A stretch of DNA of 64,000 bases from Isoetes taiwanensis (Eukaryota > Streptophyta > Lycopodiopsida > Isoetales > Isoetaceae), in NCBI GenBank assembly GCA_021234155.1, contig JAJEKV010000006.1, positions 9,515,003-9,579,002 on the forward strand, in the 5' to 3' direction. This document shows, piece after piece, positions 47,200 through 57,871 of the stretch. Position 1 is the stretch's first letter; each line of letters begins with the position of its first letter. The notes beneath the pieces are model-generated. The model was not told the origin of the DNA. It made no database searches and was given only the letters and a program-made list of their open reading frames with translations. Both the position numbers and the translations under genes were made by a program.

Positions 47200-47803
47200 C
47201 CTCCAGCTTCTCCGCGACCCTCCGGGTTCCCCTCCTCCTCGCGCCCTCCGGCTTCCTCCTCCTCCTCCTCCTTCGTGAAATCCTCACCTACATCCGCCAT
47301 GGCAGCTTCTCCGATGCATGCCGCTTGATCACCGCACTGCAGGCCGCAGTATTCCGGAGCACCTGAACCGCCTCATGCAGTGGCTAGGAGACGAACCTAA
47401 CCCAAGAAAGGCCGGAGTTCAAGCAAGCCATGACAAAGCCGCATGATAGGGGGCAAGAAAGACCTCGCCAGACATTCGGGAGGCCGGGAACCTTCCCTCA
47501 ATACGTGCTCGAAAATCGAAGAAATGCATGGTGAGCTCGTTGTGCTTGGCCCGTATGCTAGAGGATAGGGGCCTTTGGGAAGGGAAACATTTGGTCGAAG
47601 CCCTACTTTCAAAAAGTTGCACCTGACCAACGGGCGCATGCGGGAAGTGCTCGCATTACATGAATTCCTTTGGGAAACAGACACCATGCCTGGAGGGTTT
47701 GGATTCCATGCTTCGAGGCTTGTTTCGACGGGTGGAGGAAATCACCGCCGAGCACCTTCGAAATGCGAGTGGATCATTTAATCTTGCCGATATATACCAC
47801 TAG
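47200..47803 (+). pseudogene. Hypothetical plus-strand gene, frameshifted, within the CACTA element
   Basis: Successive plus-strand frames give protein-like pieces without a continuous frame: REILTYIRHGSFSDACRLI (about 47275), LNRLMQWLGDEPN (about 47363), GRETFGRSPTFKKLHLTNGR (about 47580), MREVLALHEFLWETDT, and a last piece ending SMLRGLFRRVEEI...FNLADIYH at the TAG at 47801. The breaks lie in CG-rich stretches. I do not recognise the family. It is convergent with TNP2 and separated from it by AT-rich DNA (47804-48375) with no gene. Confidence 0.3.
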
Positions 47804-48375
47804 ATGTGCAATCGCATCCACTTTGTTTTGTGTATTTGAATTGTGTATGGGTTTTTATATGAATTTTGTATTTTGAAGGGAATACATATATGATTTTTGT
47901 ATATGAATCTTGCATTTTGAAGGGAATCTTTACATTTTATGATTAATTAAACATAAAGCGTGTACTCAACCGTATGTAGAACTGCCACGATCGCGCTTTG
48001 CAAGCCATAGGTCTATACTAGGATGCCAATTAACTTGGCATAAATGTCTATGATAACTCGTTGCAATACTAATGTTGCCTAATATGGTTTGTAGTATACA
48101 CAAATTAAGCATGCCAAAGTATTTTCTTATTCATATGTGGGAAGAAAATATAATAATCATAATAAAGTAATGAAGGTTCAATCGATGGTAGTCTTCTATC
48201 ATGACAATAGTCTGCCCCCAACCCCCAACCTCCCTATTCGACCGCCATCTCTTCTTCACCTTCAAATATGCGGCGGGGCTTGAGCCTTTACATGGAACTA
48301 CGAACCACCAATCGATCTTGCAAAGGATGCGGAACGAAGGTGACCTACAAAACCTCTATTACATTAGTTCCTTTG

Positions 48376-48777
48376 TTAATGACATATATAAAGTTTATTG
48401 CATCCAAGTAAACATACTTGTTCACATTGCTCAACCCTCAATGAGTGTGTCTTGACCACGATAACCATCGCAGTTGAATCTAGTGAATACAGGCCACTTT
48501 CCGGATCTTTGCGTATCGTGGCATGAGCACCAGTACACACAAGATCAAACCATTCGGCATCAAACAACATTGTTTTGAATGCACTACCGACATCAACCTC
48601 CATGATAGTCTTTATAGTACCAATCCATTCCAACATTGCCTCGATTGGGTTTGGATCCGCGACTACCAACCGGGCAAACTGTATTAAACTTTGCTGATAT
48701 ACCACAATCATAAGTGTGTTTGCCATGATCCACACTTTGTCGTCGAAAGTGAGCACCAGAAGACCATATTGATGCAT
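48376..48777 (-). pseudogene. CACTA TNP2 C-terminal region (DUF4216-like)
   Basis: An open frame of 133 codons on the minus strand. TIMEVDVG is followed by KTMLFDAEWFDLV, resembling the L-F-x-C-x-W-F-D core of DUF4216, and VKTHSLRVEQCEQVCLLG lies where the PF-x-x-A-x-Q-x-x-QVFY segment is expected. In CACTA TNP2 proteins this domain follows DUF4218, as it does here. Its function is unknown. Confidence 0.55.
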
Positions 48778-48857
48778 ATGAATTATACTACAAAGTAAAG
48801 GAACAAATGTTCAAAATAACGAACGAAACTCGTGAATTATATGCTATTAAGTTGCAC

Positions 48858-51420
48858 TTACAAATAGTGACACGCTTTAGCATATGCAAATTCTTCAGCT
48901 AGAAACATGTTCGCCACACGCTGCCTTGCCATCTCTAGTTGTTCGAGCAGCCATTTATTGTTTATCTCACTTGGCGGGACCCTAGATGATCCGGAAGTGG
49001 TTGTTTCGCGATTCTTTTTCGATAGCGCCTTCTCTCCCTCATCTCTCTTTATTTTTTCTTCCTCGTATTTTTTATCCATTTCTCCATGGGAGTGGAGTTG
49101 TAGATGAGAAACTTATTGACTTTTTGCTGTTCTTCTAGTGTGAACAATTTCTTCGTGGTCTTCCTTCGGAACTTCTCCAATTATAGTTGGAGTGTCTTCA
49201 TCGGGTCCATAATCGTGGAGCATTGGGGTGTAGATCGGCCAAGAACTTCTATGACATAGAATAATGACTCTCGTGCTAACCAACCCTCGGCCATGCAACC
49301 CTCCTGGCCTTGCCTTCGACGTCTTTTAAGTCCTTGAGGACCTTCGAAGCGCTCTATAAAACATCCATCTAGGATTTGTTGTGCCCGCAAGCTCTACTTC
49401 GCCCACTAAATGCACTAGTAAGTGAGTTTGTATGTCCGAGAAAACTTGTTGGGAATTCTTTCTCTAGCATACAACATGCCTCAACGACCTTTAGTTCGCA
49501 TGTCCGCAATTTCATTTGTCGTATCTCCTTCCTTGTAATCCATCTAAATATCATTTAAGAAAAAAAAAGTTAAGTGAGAGTTCAAAGATCGAGTGTTTTC
49601 TAAACCAGACGAACCCGGAAAACTCGATGGGAGATATATATGCATGTAGTGGACCGTCTACGAGACGACCCCTCGTAACAATAGGCATAACAAACTGCAA
49701 CATCTTATGCCAATCATGAGATTTCAACCCGCTAACTCCCCTTCGTTAGAAAAACAATTACGAACGAATGCATATATCCCCGCCTGAGTCTTTATTGCCT
49801 TGATCGCTTCGAACGGGTTCATCATACATTTTCTAGGCACGATCCAATCCACTTGTGGTTTTATTCCTTCTTCGACATTTAACCATGCTTTAGATTTTTG
49901 ATCCAGCTTCTTGTAGATCTTCTCGTCTTTGCATCGTGTCCCACGTCCTATGGACATGCTTCCAAATAGACGCCAAACGTTTTTAAAGATGTGCATGGGA
50001 TCAAGAAGATGATGGATCTTCAATTCCCCGTCCAATAGGGTAGAAGGAAGAAGGATGCTTTCCACTTCATTCCTTAACCTTATTTCCTTCAATGCAAGAT
50101 CCCACATGTTACCCCAATCTCTCATTGTCAACCTTTTGGGAGGCTCTTGAAGGCAATGTTTTTCTCTTGGACCCACGTGTCGAAGTCGATTTTCCATTGG
50201 CAGATATCTCTTGAAGTTTGCATAGACATTTTTGTGCAATGCCGCTTGACTGGAGAGTTCAACTGTTCAAACCCACACAAGTGACATGCCGCGCATATCC
50301 GATACTTGGAGTCCAGAGTTTCATACAAACCCAGCTAATCGCTCGTTGTCCACATTAAGATTGTTCTCAAGGTAAATCTTCGCTCAAAGACGAAGTTCTC
50401 TTTGAGACATCGTAAACTTCAATACCTTCACTCCACAATGTCAAAAGCTCATCAATAACTATTTTCAGATATGGATCTAGACTTTTCCGCTTCTTCGGTC
50501 CCGAACTAATAGTACTACCATTAAATGGCTAGTCTTCATGAGTAACCACGGTGGTAAATTATAGTTGATCAACACTACACGCCAAGTTGACCACGCCGCT
50601 GATTGACGCCCATAAGGATTAACACCATCCGCCAACCCTAATCCCCGAGATTTCGTGGCTCTCTTCCAAATTCGGCCATGTTTCATCAATATGCTTCCAT
50701 TGCTTGCGAAATACTAACCACGCTGGAGTACATTGTCACTGACGGCGCATTAGCGGCACACCAACCCATGAGCTAAGCTAGAGATTCACATCGAAACAAT
50801 AGCCTTATGCGAGGGATCAATGGAAAGTAGCGAACCACCTTCATCGGGGACGGTCTTTCCCTTGGCATCTGCATTGTACCTAGAGGCACCACATTTAGGG
50901 CATGTTTACGTGTTCTTGTAGATGTCATCCTGATAATATACCATGCAATCATTTGGACAAGCGTGAATCTTATGGTAGCCTAAACCAAGAGTCGCCAATA
51001 TATTTTTTATTTCGGTCGGCGACTTTTTGGGCATAGTGTTCCCTTGTGGGAGTATTTTCTCTTGCAATAACCCGTATAAAACAGGACCTTTATTTATACA
51101 TTCAACTACAAATTCAATAAGTCAAGTGATTGCAATTGTACTTACTTCTAACAAAGCCGTAATAATCGCATTGCTCCATTTGAATTTGGCTTGAAGGTTT
51201 AATATCAATAAAGATGTCGCCAATCTAGATATGCTTGCACTGGATATAATGCTTTATGCGCCTCCTCCAATAAAACGTGATCTTCATGACCATCGTTAGG
51301 AGTATTTATATCGTCATCTAGGTCGTTATCGAAGATTGGGCCAAATGCATCTAACATGTCTGGGCTTATGGGTTCCTCAACTTCCATGAAGTCGCCCATA
51401 GGGGCATTGTCATCATCTTC
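48858..51420 (-). pseudogene. CACTA TNP2 transposase (Transposase_21 plus DUF4218)
   Basis: From right to left on minus: an acidic N-terminal part (51399-51205), a conserved NLQAKFKWSN block, LGLGYHKIHACPNDC and CPKCGASRYNADAKG pieces (51050-50860), LGLADGVNPYG...WSTWRVVLINYNLPPWLLMK (50640-50500, a hallmark of the TNP2 domain), LDPMHIFKNVWRLFGS with SHDWHKMLQF (49990 to 49700), then DUF4218-like pieces CMLEKEFPTSF (about 49460), FIERF and MAEGWLARESLFYVIEVL (49300-49240). The catalytic core is present but spread over several frames. A lysine-rich coiled-coil tail (49079-48858) precedes the DUF4216-like part. TNP2 binds and cuts the CACTA ends. Confidence 0.85.
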
Positions 51421-51779
51421 ATCATCGTATTCCTCGCTTCATCTTCATCATTGTACTCTTCATTATGCGTTGTGCCCATGTTTGTACCCATACCGCTCAA
51501 TGTATTCTAATTCTCGCTATCCGCAATGACTTTTTGATGTCGCCAATTCAAGACGCTTTGATGTGGTCTTATATCCACTTGCCTACCCCGCACGCCGATT
51601 AAACGAAATATATGCGTGATTGATACATACATTGAGAGCCCGTGTTTGTTAAATTTTAAGCATTTAATAACGAATCGAAATATAAAATTTTATGTCATAA
51701 TCAAAGCATATATTGAAGATATAATACACATTTATCCATTCCAAGAGAAGAAGAAGAAGAATTCAAGAAGAAGAAGAAA

Positions 51780-52200
51780 AATGGTGCATTCCGACAAAAA
51801 TTATATGAGTAATTTGAGTACATCATCAAAGGACCTCCTGTATTGGTCTCACCGTATTCATATTCAATGAACAATTCATCACCAATACACAAAGTTTTTA
51901 TAGCATAAACCATGATATATCTCCGGCCAATTTTACGGCTAAAAATCTTCTTGGTCTTTGTTTGCCCCCGACAAATTCACAATTGGTAGCTTCAGGATTC
52001 TCGATAGAGCTATTAATAAAAGCAACAAGGTTTCCATGCAACCGAGGACGACCATCAATATATGTGAAGCTTATGAGTCACCGGGCTTGGATATTGTTCG
52101 TGCATTTGAATTTAGGCCATAGATGAGCATGCGCCAATCGATGCTTACTCAATTTATGCCAAGTGTCCGAAGCTATATTCAGACCTACATATGGCATTAA
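51780..52200 (-). pseudogene. SET-domain-like fragment inside the CACTA element
   Basis: The minus-strand frame at about 52062-51940 reads YIDGRPRLHGNLVAFINSS then TNCEFV. After a one-base shift it continues from about 51935 as RRYIMVYAIKTLCIGDELFI and EYEYGE. This is the order of the C-terminal SET motifs: G-N-x-x-x-F-I-N, N-C-x-F, A-x-x-x-I-x-x-G-D/E-E-L-x-x-x-Y. Known of the family: SET domains methylate lysines, often on histones. The N-terminal SET strands and any pre-SET region were not recognised (an upstream in-frame TGA lies near 52090), so it is probably a broken captured gene. Confidence 0.55.
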
Positions 52201-53560
52201 AGGAACAAATGTACCATCTTTTGACTTTCACACTAGTCATAATATATAAATCCTGTGCCAAAGACCGGGGACCACTATTTTTTAATCATGTAACGCCTAC
52301 CCCAATATGTAAATTGCTCCCCATAAATAATTGGCTTGCCTCTAGGCCATGCATTGAATTTCTTACGATCTTTATCTCAGAAGGGCTGGACCAAATGGAC
52401 TAGTGAAGGTGGAAGATTATTTTCTTCGACATGATCTAGTACATTCCAATTTTGATGAACATTGTCATTCCTCCAATCTTGGCAAATCGGCCATTGCACG
52501 ACGAAGTTCTATCAATGTAATGGGATACTCTTTGAGGAAGTTGATGGCTTTTTTTTGTAGGGTTTTCTATGAACGATTCATAGTATCAACTTCATCTACT
52601 TCCAATGACAACATAACCCCAAAATCTATATATTTGCTTCGAAGCTCACTTCATTCTCAATTTCTTCCTAACAAAATACAAGCAAACTAAGTTAAGACAT
52701 CGATTCAAGTACATGAGAGTAGTTGATTATCGCTCATAAGATTCGTGGTATTATACCTCGTTGAATACCCCACATGTCCGTCAGCACCGGATTTGTCGGG
52801 CATTCACCATATTTCTCAACATGGTCGAGGATGCTTTTCTCATCCGCTTTTATTTGTCCTTTGCACATCGAACAATTGCAATATAACCGCTCTGTCAAGT
52901 ACAACCGCAAAAAAAAAAGTAACATCAAGATATAAAGTTAACTAATCATTCAAACATGTTTATGGTACATACATCTACGGCATTCATTTCATGCACACCA
53001 CCCCACCTCTAGGAAGACTAGGTCCACTGGGTCTAATTGGACTATTTGTGGCAATTGTTGGGGTAACATTCTTGCGCAAGTCGCCATGTAACTTTCTCAA
53101 AGCTTTCCTCACTTTACGCTCAAATTCCTTCGACGTCATTCCATGTTGTTTTCTAGTAAACAATAAAAATATTAATAAAAAAACCATGTAATAATATAAT
53201 AATTATAAATATCCATGTTTTTTTTTCATGATTTTATCAAATGTTTATTCTTAAGATTCAGATTCATACAACGCTTATGATATTTAGAAAGCATTTGATT
53301 GAAGGGTGCCCAAAACCCGATACATCTAGTCCTCTCCATTTGAAATGGAGTCGACCAGCATCTTTATATTCACGCAACCTTTCAAATCTTTTGTAATCTA
53401 TGAAGATTGAAACTGCGTTACGAGGTGCATAAACCCGATACATTTAGTCTTCCATTCGGGATGGAACCACCAAAGACTTTGATCATGCATCCCTCAAGTT
53501 TTTAACATACTTTCAAGATTCAATCTTCTAATCTATTAGCATTTGAGGTGTTTAACTCAA
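52201..53560 (-). other. CACTA interior, unrecognised minus-strand coding debris
   Basis: Minus frames include YCNCSMCKGQIKADEKS (52880 region), which recalls the C-x-C-x2-C transposase-associated domain of TNP2 N-termini, and a basic piece at 53187-52984 (SKEFERKVRKALRKLHGDLR). No continuous frame exists. The basic piece and the SET-like part may come from one captured gene. Confidence 0.35.
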
Positions 53561-53675
53561 CACAAAGATTAAAGCGTAGATCTTACCTTATGAAGACCCA
53601 CCGGCAAAAAAATCCAAACAAACGAAAGAAAATAACAAGTAAATAACCCGGAAGCGTAGGGTTCGCCATATTTGA

Positions 53676-53830
53676 CGCCGTTTATCGACGCCCCGTGGTG
53701 ACGTCGTTTAACGACGCCAAGCCGACGTCGTCCGACACCTAGGCATGCCACATCGCCATTGCCCGATGCCCCTCATATGCCACGTCGGATGATCATGACG
53801 CCGTTTAACGACGCCAAATGATCATAACGC
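53676..53830. repeat. CACTA subterminal-type repeats, inner cluster
   Basis: TTTGACGCCGTTTATCGACG, GACGTCGTTTAACGACG and GACGCCGTTTAACGACG motifs occur in 150 bp. Confidence 0.75.
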
Positions 53831-54378
53831 CGTTAAACGACCAAACCGTGATTGTTTAACATAAATGTAAAACAACATACAATACAAATAACACAAATAA
53901 ATAAAAATACCGATTGTTCCCATTCATAAAATAAGCTTATACAACGACAACACAAATAGATAAAAACTTATTGTTTCCATTCATAAAAAAAAGCTTATAC
54001 ATTACTTATGTCCATCCCGAGGATCGTGACGCTTTGATGCAAACCATTTGCATCATTATTCCGCACCATTAATGTCGTTTTCTTTGTTTGGCTCGCGAGC
54101 CATTCTACCGCGTTCCTCGCATGGAACGCCGGATGTTAGTGCAATCGTAAGCTCCTTTTCACTCATCTTTGCCACGATGGTGAAGGGAGGGTTCTCAAAT
54201 GGAGAAGCGGGGGGGTTGGCTTTGAGTTGTCTTCCTTGGAGGAGGAGGATTACCGCTAGAAGGAACATATCGCCGGTTGGTGGTCTTCAACCCTACGGGA
54301 CCATTATAGCAAGATAGGGAAGAACACTCACAAAATAAGAATAACAAAGCCTATCGATGGATCCACTTATAACGCATG

Positions 54379-54403
54379 TAGGGTTAGGGTTAGGGTTAGG
54401 GTT
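54379..54403 (+). repeat. Short telomere-like (TTAGGG)4 tract
   Basis: Four TAGGGT units in tandem, just inside the right subterminal repeats. The unit is TTAGGG, not the usual plant TTTAGGG. Confidence 0.85.
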
Positions 54404-54429
54404 TTATTTGGCAAAAAAAAAAAAATTCC

Positions 54430-54973
54430 TTCGGTGGCGCCGTTAAACGACGCTTTAAGCCGACGTGGTTTTGACACGCAGTGCGGGCCGACTTTGCACC
54501 GCCACCATGCCACGCAGCGACGCGTGACACACGCCGGCGTTGTGAAACGCCGTTCAACGACACGGCACGGCGACGCTGCGACACGCCAGTACCGCCAGCA
54601 CCGGCACCAAAGACCATGCCACGCAGTGCACGCGACACGCCGTTGTGCAGTAACGTCGTTCAACGACGGCACGGCCGGGCGCTGCCTTGACACGCGGTAC
54701 CAGCCTTTGGCAAATCGCCCATTTCCACGCATGACGGGCGCGGCGTCAACTCGTAAAACGCCGTTGAACGACGTTTAGGCGGCGTGTTTGACACGCAGCT
54801 GCCCGCCTGGCAAAGCCAGCATCTACCATGCCACGCAGCAAACCGGCGCATCGCCCTGATGACCGTCGTTGAACGACGTCGAAACGACGTTGTCGTCGTT
54901 GAACGACGATGTCGTCGATCAACGACGACCCTCCGACGTTCATCGACGACGCGACGTCGTTGGACGTCGACGA
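54430..54973. repeat. Right subterminal repeats of the CACTA element
   Basis: Dense, partly palindromic CGTTNAACGACG motifs alternate with a longer repeated module (GACACGC...ATGCCACGCAG) at about 54470, 54560, 54620 and 54790-54840. The GC-rich composition and open frames on both strands are side effects. Confidence 0.85.
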
Positions 54974-54985
54974 TCCCTTGTAGTG
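54974..54985 (-). repeat. CACTA terminal inverted repeat (right end)
   Basis: The plus strand CCCTTGTAGTG ends at 54985, so the element reads CACTACAAGGG inwards. The next three bases, TGA, would be one copy of the 3-bp target duplication. Confidence 0.75.
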
Positions 54986-54992
54986 TGAAGAC

Positions 54993-55121
54993 ATGGAGGT
55001 GGCGCTCCAAGGAGGAATGACAACAAATATCCTCAGGAACTTAAGAGGGTCAATAGGTACGGCCCAAGTGAAGAAATTTTTGGAGGACCACCCTGACTAC
55101 CTCAAGAAAATTCAAGAATAA
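54993..55121 (+). CDS. Small ORF or terminal exon next to the CACTA end
   Basis: An uninterrupted 42-codon frame starting MEVALQGGMTTN and ending HPDYLKKIQE, stop at 55119-55121, followed within about 30 bp by AAAAGTTTATTATTTTGCATG, similar to a plant poly(A) region. Composition is protein-like, amphipathic and highly charged. It starts only seven bases from the CACTA terminus, so it may be the last exon of a gene split by the transposon. The family is not recognised. Chance cannot be excluded. Confidence 0.35.
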   Translation: MEVALQGGMTTNILRNLRGSIGTAQVKKFLEDHPDYLKKIQE

Positions 55122-55639
55122 AAGTTTATTATTTTGCATGTAAAAGTGATAGTATATATATATGAATATAATATATGTCTCTTTTTGTATACAATTGTTC
55201 CCTCAAATTGCATAAACAACTAAAGCAACGTAACACACAAAAAACAAGAACTAATGATCGAATGTACTCTAATGTGCATGCAAAATAGAGTACCTAGGAA
55301 ACCTTGATGAACACAAAATGAGAACAAGAACATACCCCACAAAGGCGCCTTCCAAACAGGAATCAAGCGCAGAATTGGCGGAACACCGAGGAAAGAGCTA
55401 TCACGCATCGATCGACATCCACGACATAAGGGCATTGCTAGGTGGGCAACAAAGAATAGGAGGACAGGGACGGGTAATGTGCCCTGTTTGAAACACCACC
55501 GGTGGCCGAACGGGCAAAGAAAGGAAGAGAAGCGTAAGGAGAAGATCTCCTAGTTTGGGATCCTCGAGCTCCAAATGGACACGCACTGATTCGATCGAAG
55601 AGCAGTGAAGAAGAGAGACGGATCCCCAAGATCCAAACC
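55122..55639. other. Unassigned; expected place of a Gypsy-2 leader
   Basis: No LTR copy (TGTGACGTTCC...) and no PBS were found here. There is no supportable gene. Confidence 0.4.
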
Positions 55640-56570
55640 GTGACAGGGGCAGATCATGACCGATTACCGTAAGAAAGTTGACCTCTTTAGCCTTAGTAAT
55701 GTGTGGAAAGCCGTGAAGTTAGAGCAGTTCTCGTGAGAAAAAACAGATCCGGAATGGAAGCAAGGCGTATTGGACGAGATGAGTGAGTATGGCAACGCCT
55801 ATGGCATGAAAGATAAAGACAAAGGCGGTAGCAACAAAGAAACCCTCAAGGGGCAGCGTAATTTGGTGGAAGGGGTATGCCAAAGCACATGGGTCGAAAG
55901 CAGGACGATTGCAAAATTCGTGAAGTTCGCCATGCGCTCAAACATCATTATGTGCCAAGGGAACATAAGTGCAACATGATGCAACAGTTTTATAGGGCCG
56001 CAATGTGGCAACAAATCACCCGTAAATACACGGAGGAATTTATGAGACTAAGGCTTTTATGTGCCAAAGTTGAGTGAAAAGCATGCGGTGGAAGGCTATA
56101 TTGAAGGGTTGAACGACGCGAGATCCGCAAACTTGTAAGGGCAATAAACCCAAGTCCTGTGGTCGAGGCGTAAGCAAAGGCCATAAGTTTGCAAGGAACA
56201 GACCGCAAGAGCATGCACCAAGGCAGCAATATTTCCGTGATAAGGGAAGAGCACAGGAGGCTATAGCCCAAGGGCGGCAAGCCCAAAGAGCTAGCAAGAC
56301 ACAAGACAACCCAAATTATGGGAAGCAAGGCAACACAAGTGGTGGCAAAGGGTGAAAAGAAACAATAAGCTTCAAAGAGCAAGGAGGCGGATCTAACTAC
56401 TCCAAAACAGTGAGGCGGCGGTTTCGCATCCATCCCCAAGGAGAAGAAGCGGGAGTGTATAGAAAAGCGGCTATGTTTCGAATGCTTCCGGCCGTGGCAT
56501 AGGACCAACAATCGCCCCGATAATGAATGCGGCATTGGCGAACCGGGATGGGAGACAATCGGCGGACCTT
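55640..56570 (+). pseudogene. Gypsy-2 gag with zinc knuckle
   Basis: Pieces in several frames: IREVRHALKHHYVPREHKC, FYRAAMWQQ, KYTEEFMRLRLL (about 55900-56070), then EGYIEGLND and IRKLVRAINPS (about 56090-56160), the retrotransposon gag core. Near 56475-56530 RLCFECFRPWH gives the C-x2-C-x4-H part of a zinc knuckle, with a Cys further on. Gag packages the element RNA. The frame is broken by indels. Confidence 0.7.
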
Positions 56571-56659
56571 AATTTGCGACGGCACGAGATTACATCCATG
56601 GTGAGTGTCACATTTTTGCGCCTATTGATACGTGAAATGCAGAAAAGTCGGTATAAAGT

Positions 56660-57337
56660 GATCTCAACGAATCGAAAGCCAAAGAGAAATCCTTTATAGT
56701 ATTGATAGACTCGGGGAGCAAATATAATTTCATCCCCAGGATGGTAAGCATGTTGAAGTTAAAGCCGCTTAAAGTCCAAGCCCGTGCCGGTCGTGTTAGC
56801 CAATGGAGCGGTTAGGCATACAAACAGGGGAAGAGAATAAACTTCAATGTAGACTTGCCAGGCGTTAATGTTGCATTGGGAGCGGAAGTCATGAATATAG
56901 GCAAGTATGATCTGATTATTGGAATGGAATATCTTGGACCAGCAGGAGCAATCATCGATTGTGGGAAACGTAAGGTGACCTTAACAACTCCAGAGGGCAA
57001 GGTCATCGAGATCTCAGGTAAAGAAGTAACCCCAATCATGCAATGCATGAGTAGTGAAAAATTGCTTAAGTGCATAAGAAAGCAGCAGGTGGCCTATCTC
57101 CTTAAGCTCGAGCTCGAAGATCAGGAGCCGGAGAAAAATAAAGAGATCAAAGAACCTAGCAAGCTCCCCAGGCCAATAGCAAAGTTGATCGAGGAATTTC
57201 ATGACTTGTTCCCTGATGAGATTAAGCAGCTTCCGCCCTATAGAGGAGTCGAGTGTGAAATAGCACTTGAACCTGGGACGAAGCCTACAAGCAAGGCACC
57301 TTATAGGATGTCAACCGAGGAGTTGATTTGGAGTTAA
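56660..57337 (+). pseudogene. Gypsy-2 protease and RT N-terminus
   Basis: An aspartic protease site FIVLIDSGSKYNFI lies at about 56690-56735 (D-S-G in place of the commoner D-T-G). After a break at about 56815, an intact 160-codon frame (56855-57337) has IGKYDLIIGMEYL, a charged linker, LIEEFHDLFPDE and YRGVECEIALEPGTKPTSKA, the RT entry segment. The frame is then lost. The protease would cleave the Gag-Pol polyprotein. Confidence 0.8.
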
Positions 57338-57871
57338 AGAAGCAATTGCAAGAATTGCTAGACCTAGGGTTCATAAGACCTAGTGTCTCCCGCTTCGAGC
57401 CCCTATTCTCTTTGTGAAGAAAAAGGATGGGAGCCTTAGGATGTGCATTGATTATTAAGCGGTTAAATAAGCACACCATCAAAAATAAGTATGCCTTGCC
57501 TAGGTCGATGACTTAATGGATCACCGCGGGGAGCCGAAGATCTTCTCAAAAATAGATCTCGATCGGGGTATCACCGATTAGGATCAAAGAAGAAGACATC
57601 CATAAGACAAATACTCAGGACAAGATATGGGCACTATGAGTTCACAGTTATGCCCTTTGGATTGTCTAATGCGCCAGCCACATTCATGAGGTTAATGAAC
57701 GACGTCTTCCGCGAATTTTTTAGATTCCTTCATCATAGTCTTCTTCGACGATATCTTGGTGTACAGCAAGTCTGTGAAGGAACATGCCCAACATTTGAGG
57801 AAGGTGCTTGAAAAGTTAAGAAGGCATCAACTCTTTGCAAAGTTATCGGGCCACCACCGCAAATCCAAAGA
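57338..57871 (+). pseudogene. Gypsy-2 reverse transcriptase core, frameshifted
   Basis: In changing frames: [64 protein letters not shown] (about 57645-57690), and [15 protein letters not shown] (about 57730-57775, catalytic F-x-D-D). At least five short indels separate these blocks. No substitution of a catalytic residue is seen. Confidence 0.85.

Larger units (their letters stand above)
46500..54985 (-). mobile_element. CACTA (En/Spm-like) transposon, minus strand; left end undefined
   Basis: The right terminus at 54974-54985 reads ATCCCTTGTAGTG-like, that is CACTACAAGGGAT on the minus strand, the classic CACTA end. Inside it, 54430-54973, 53676-53830 and 47040-47150 are packed with AACGACG/CGTCGTT motifs, typical subterminal transposase-binding repeats. 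The minus strand encodes a TNP2 transposase (48376-51420). No matching CACTACAAGG was found on the left, so that end is lost, rearranged or altered. CACTA elements move by cut-and-paste with 3-bp target duplications. Confidence 0.8.

Noticed and set aside
54434-55010. Long overlapping open frames on both strands (Arg/His-rich)
   Set aside because: They are produced by the GC-rich palindromic CACTA subterminal repeats.
56040-56535. 181-codon minus-strand frame opposite Gypsy-2 gag
   Set aside because: It is the antisense of gag pieces that match Gypsy-1 on the plus strand.
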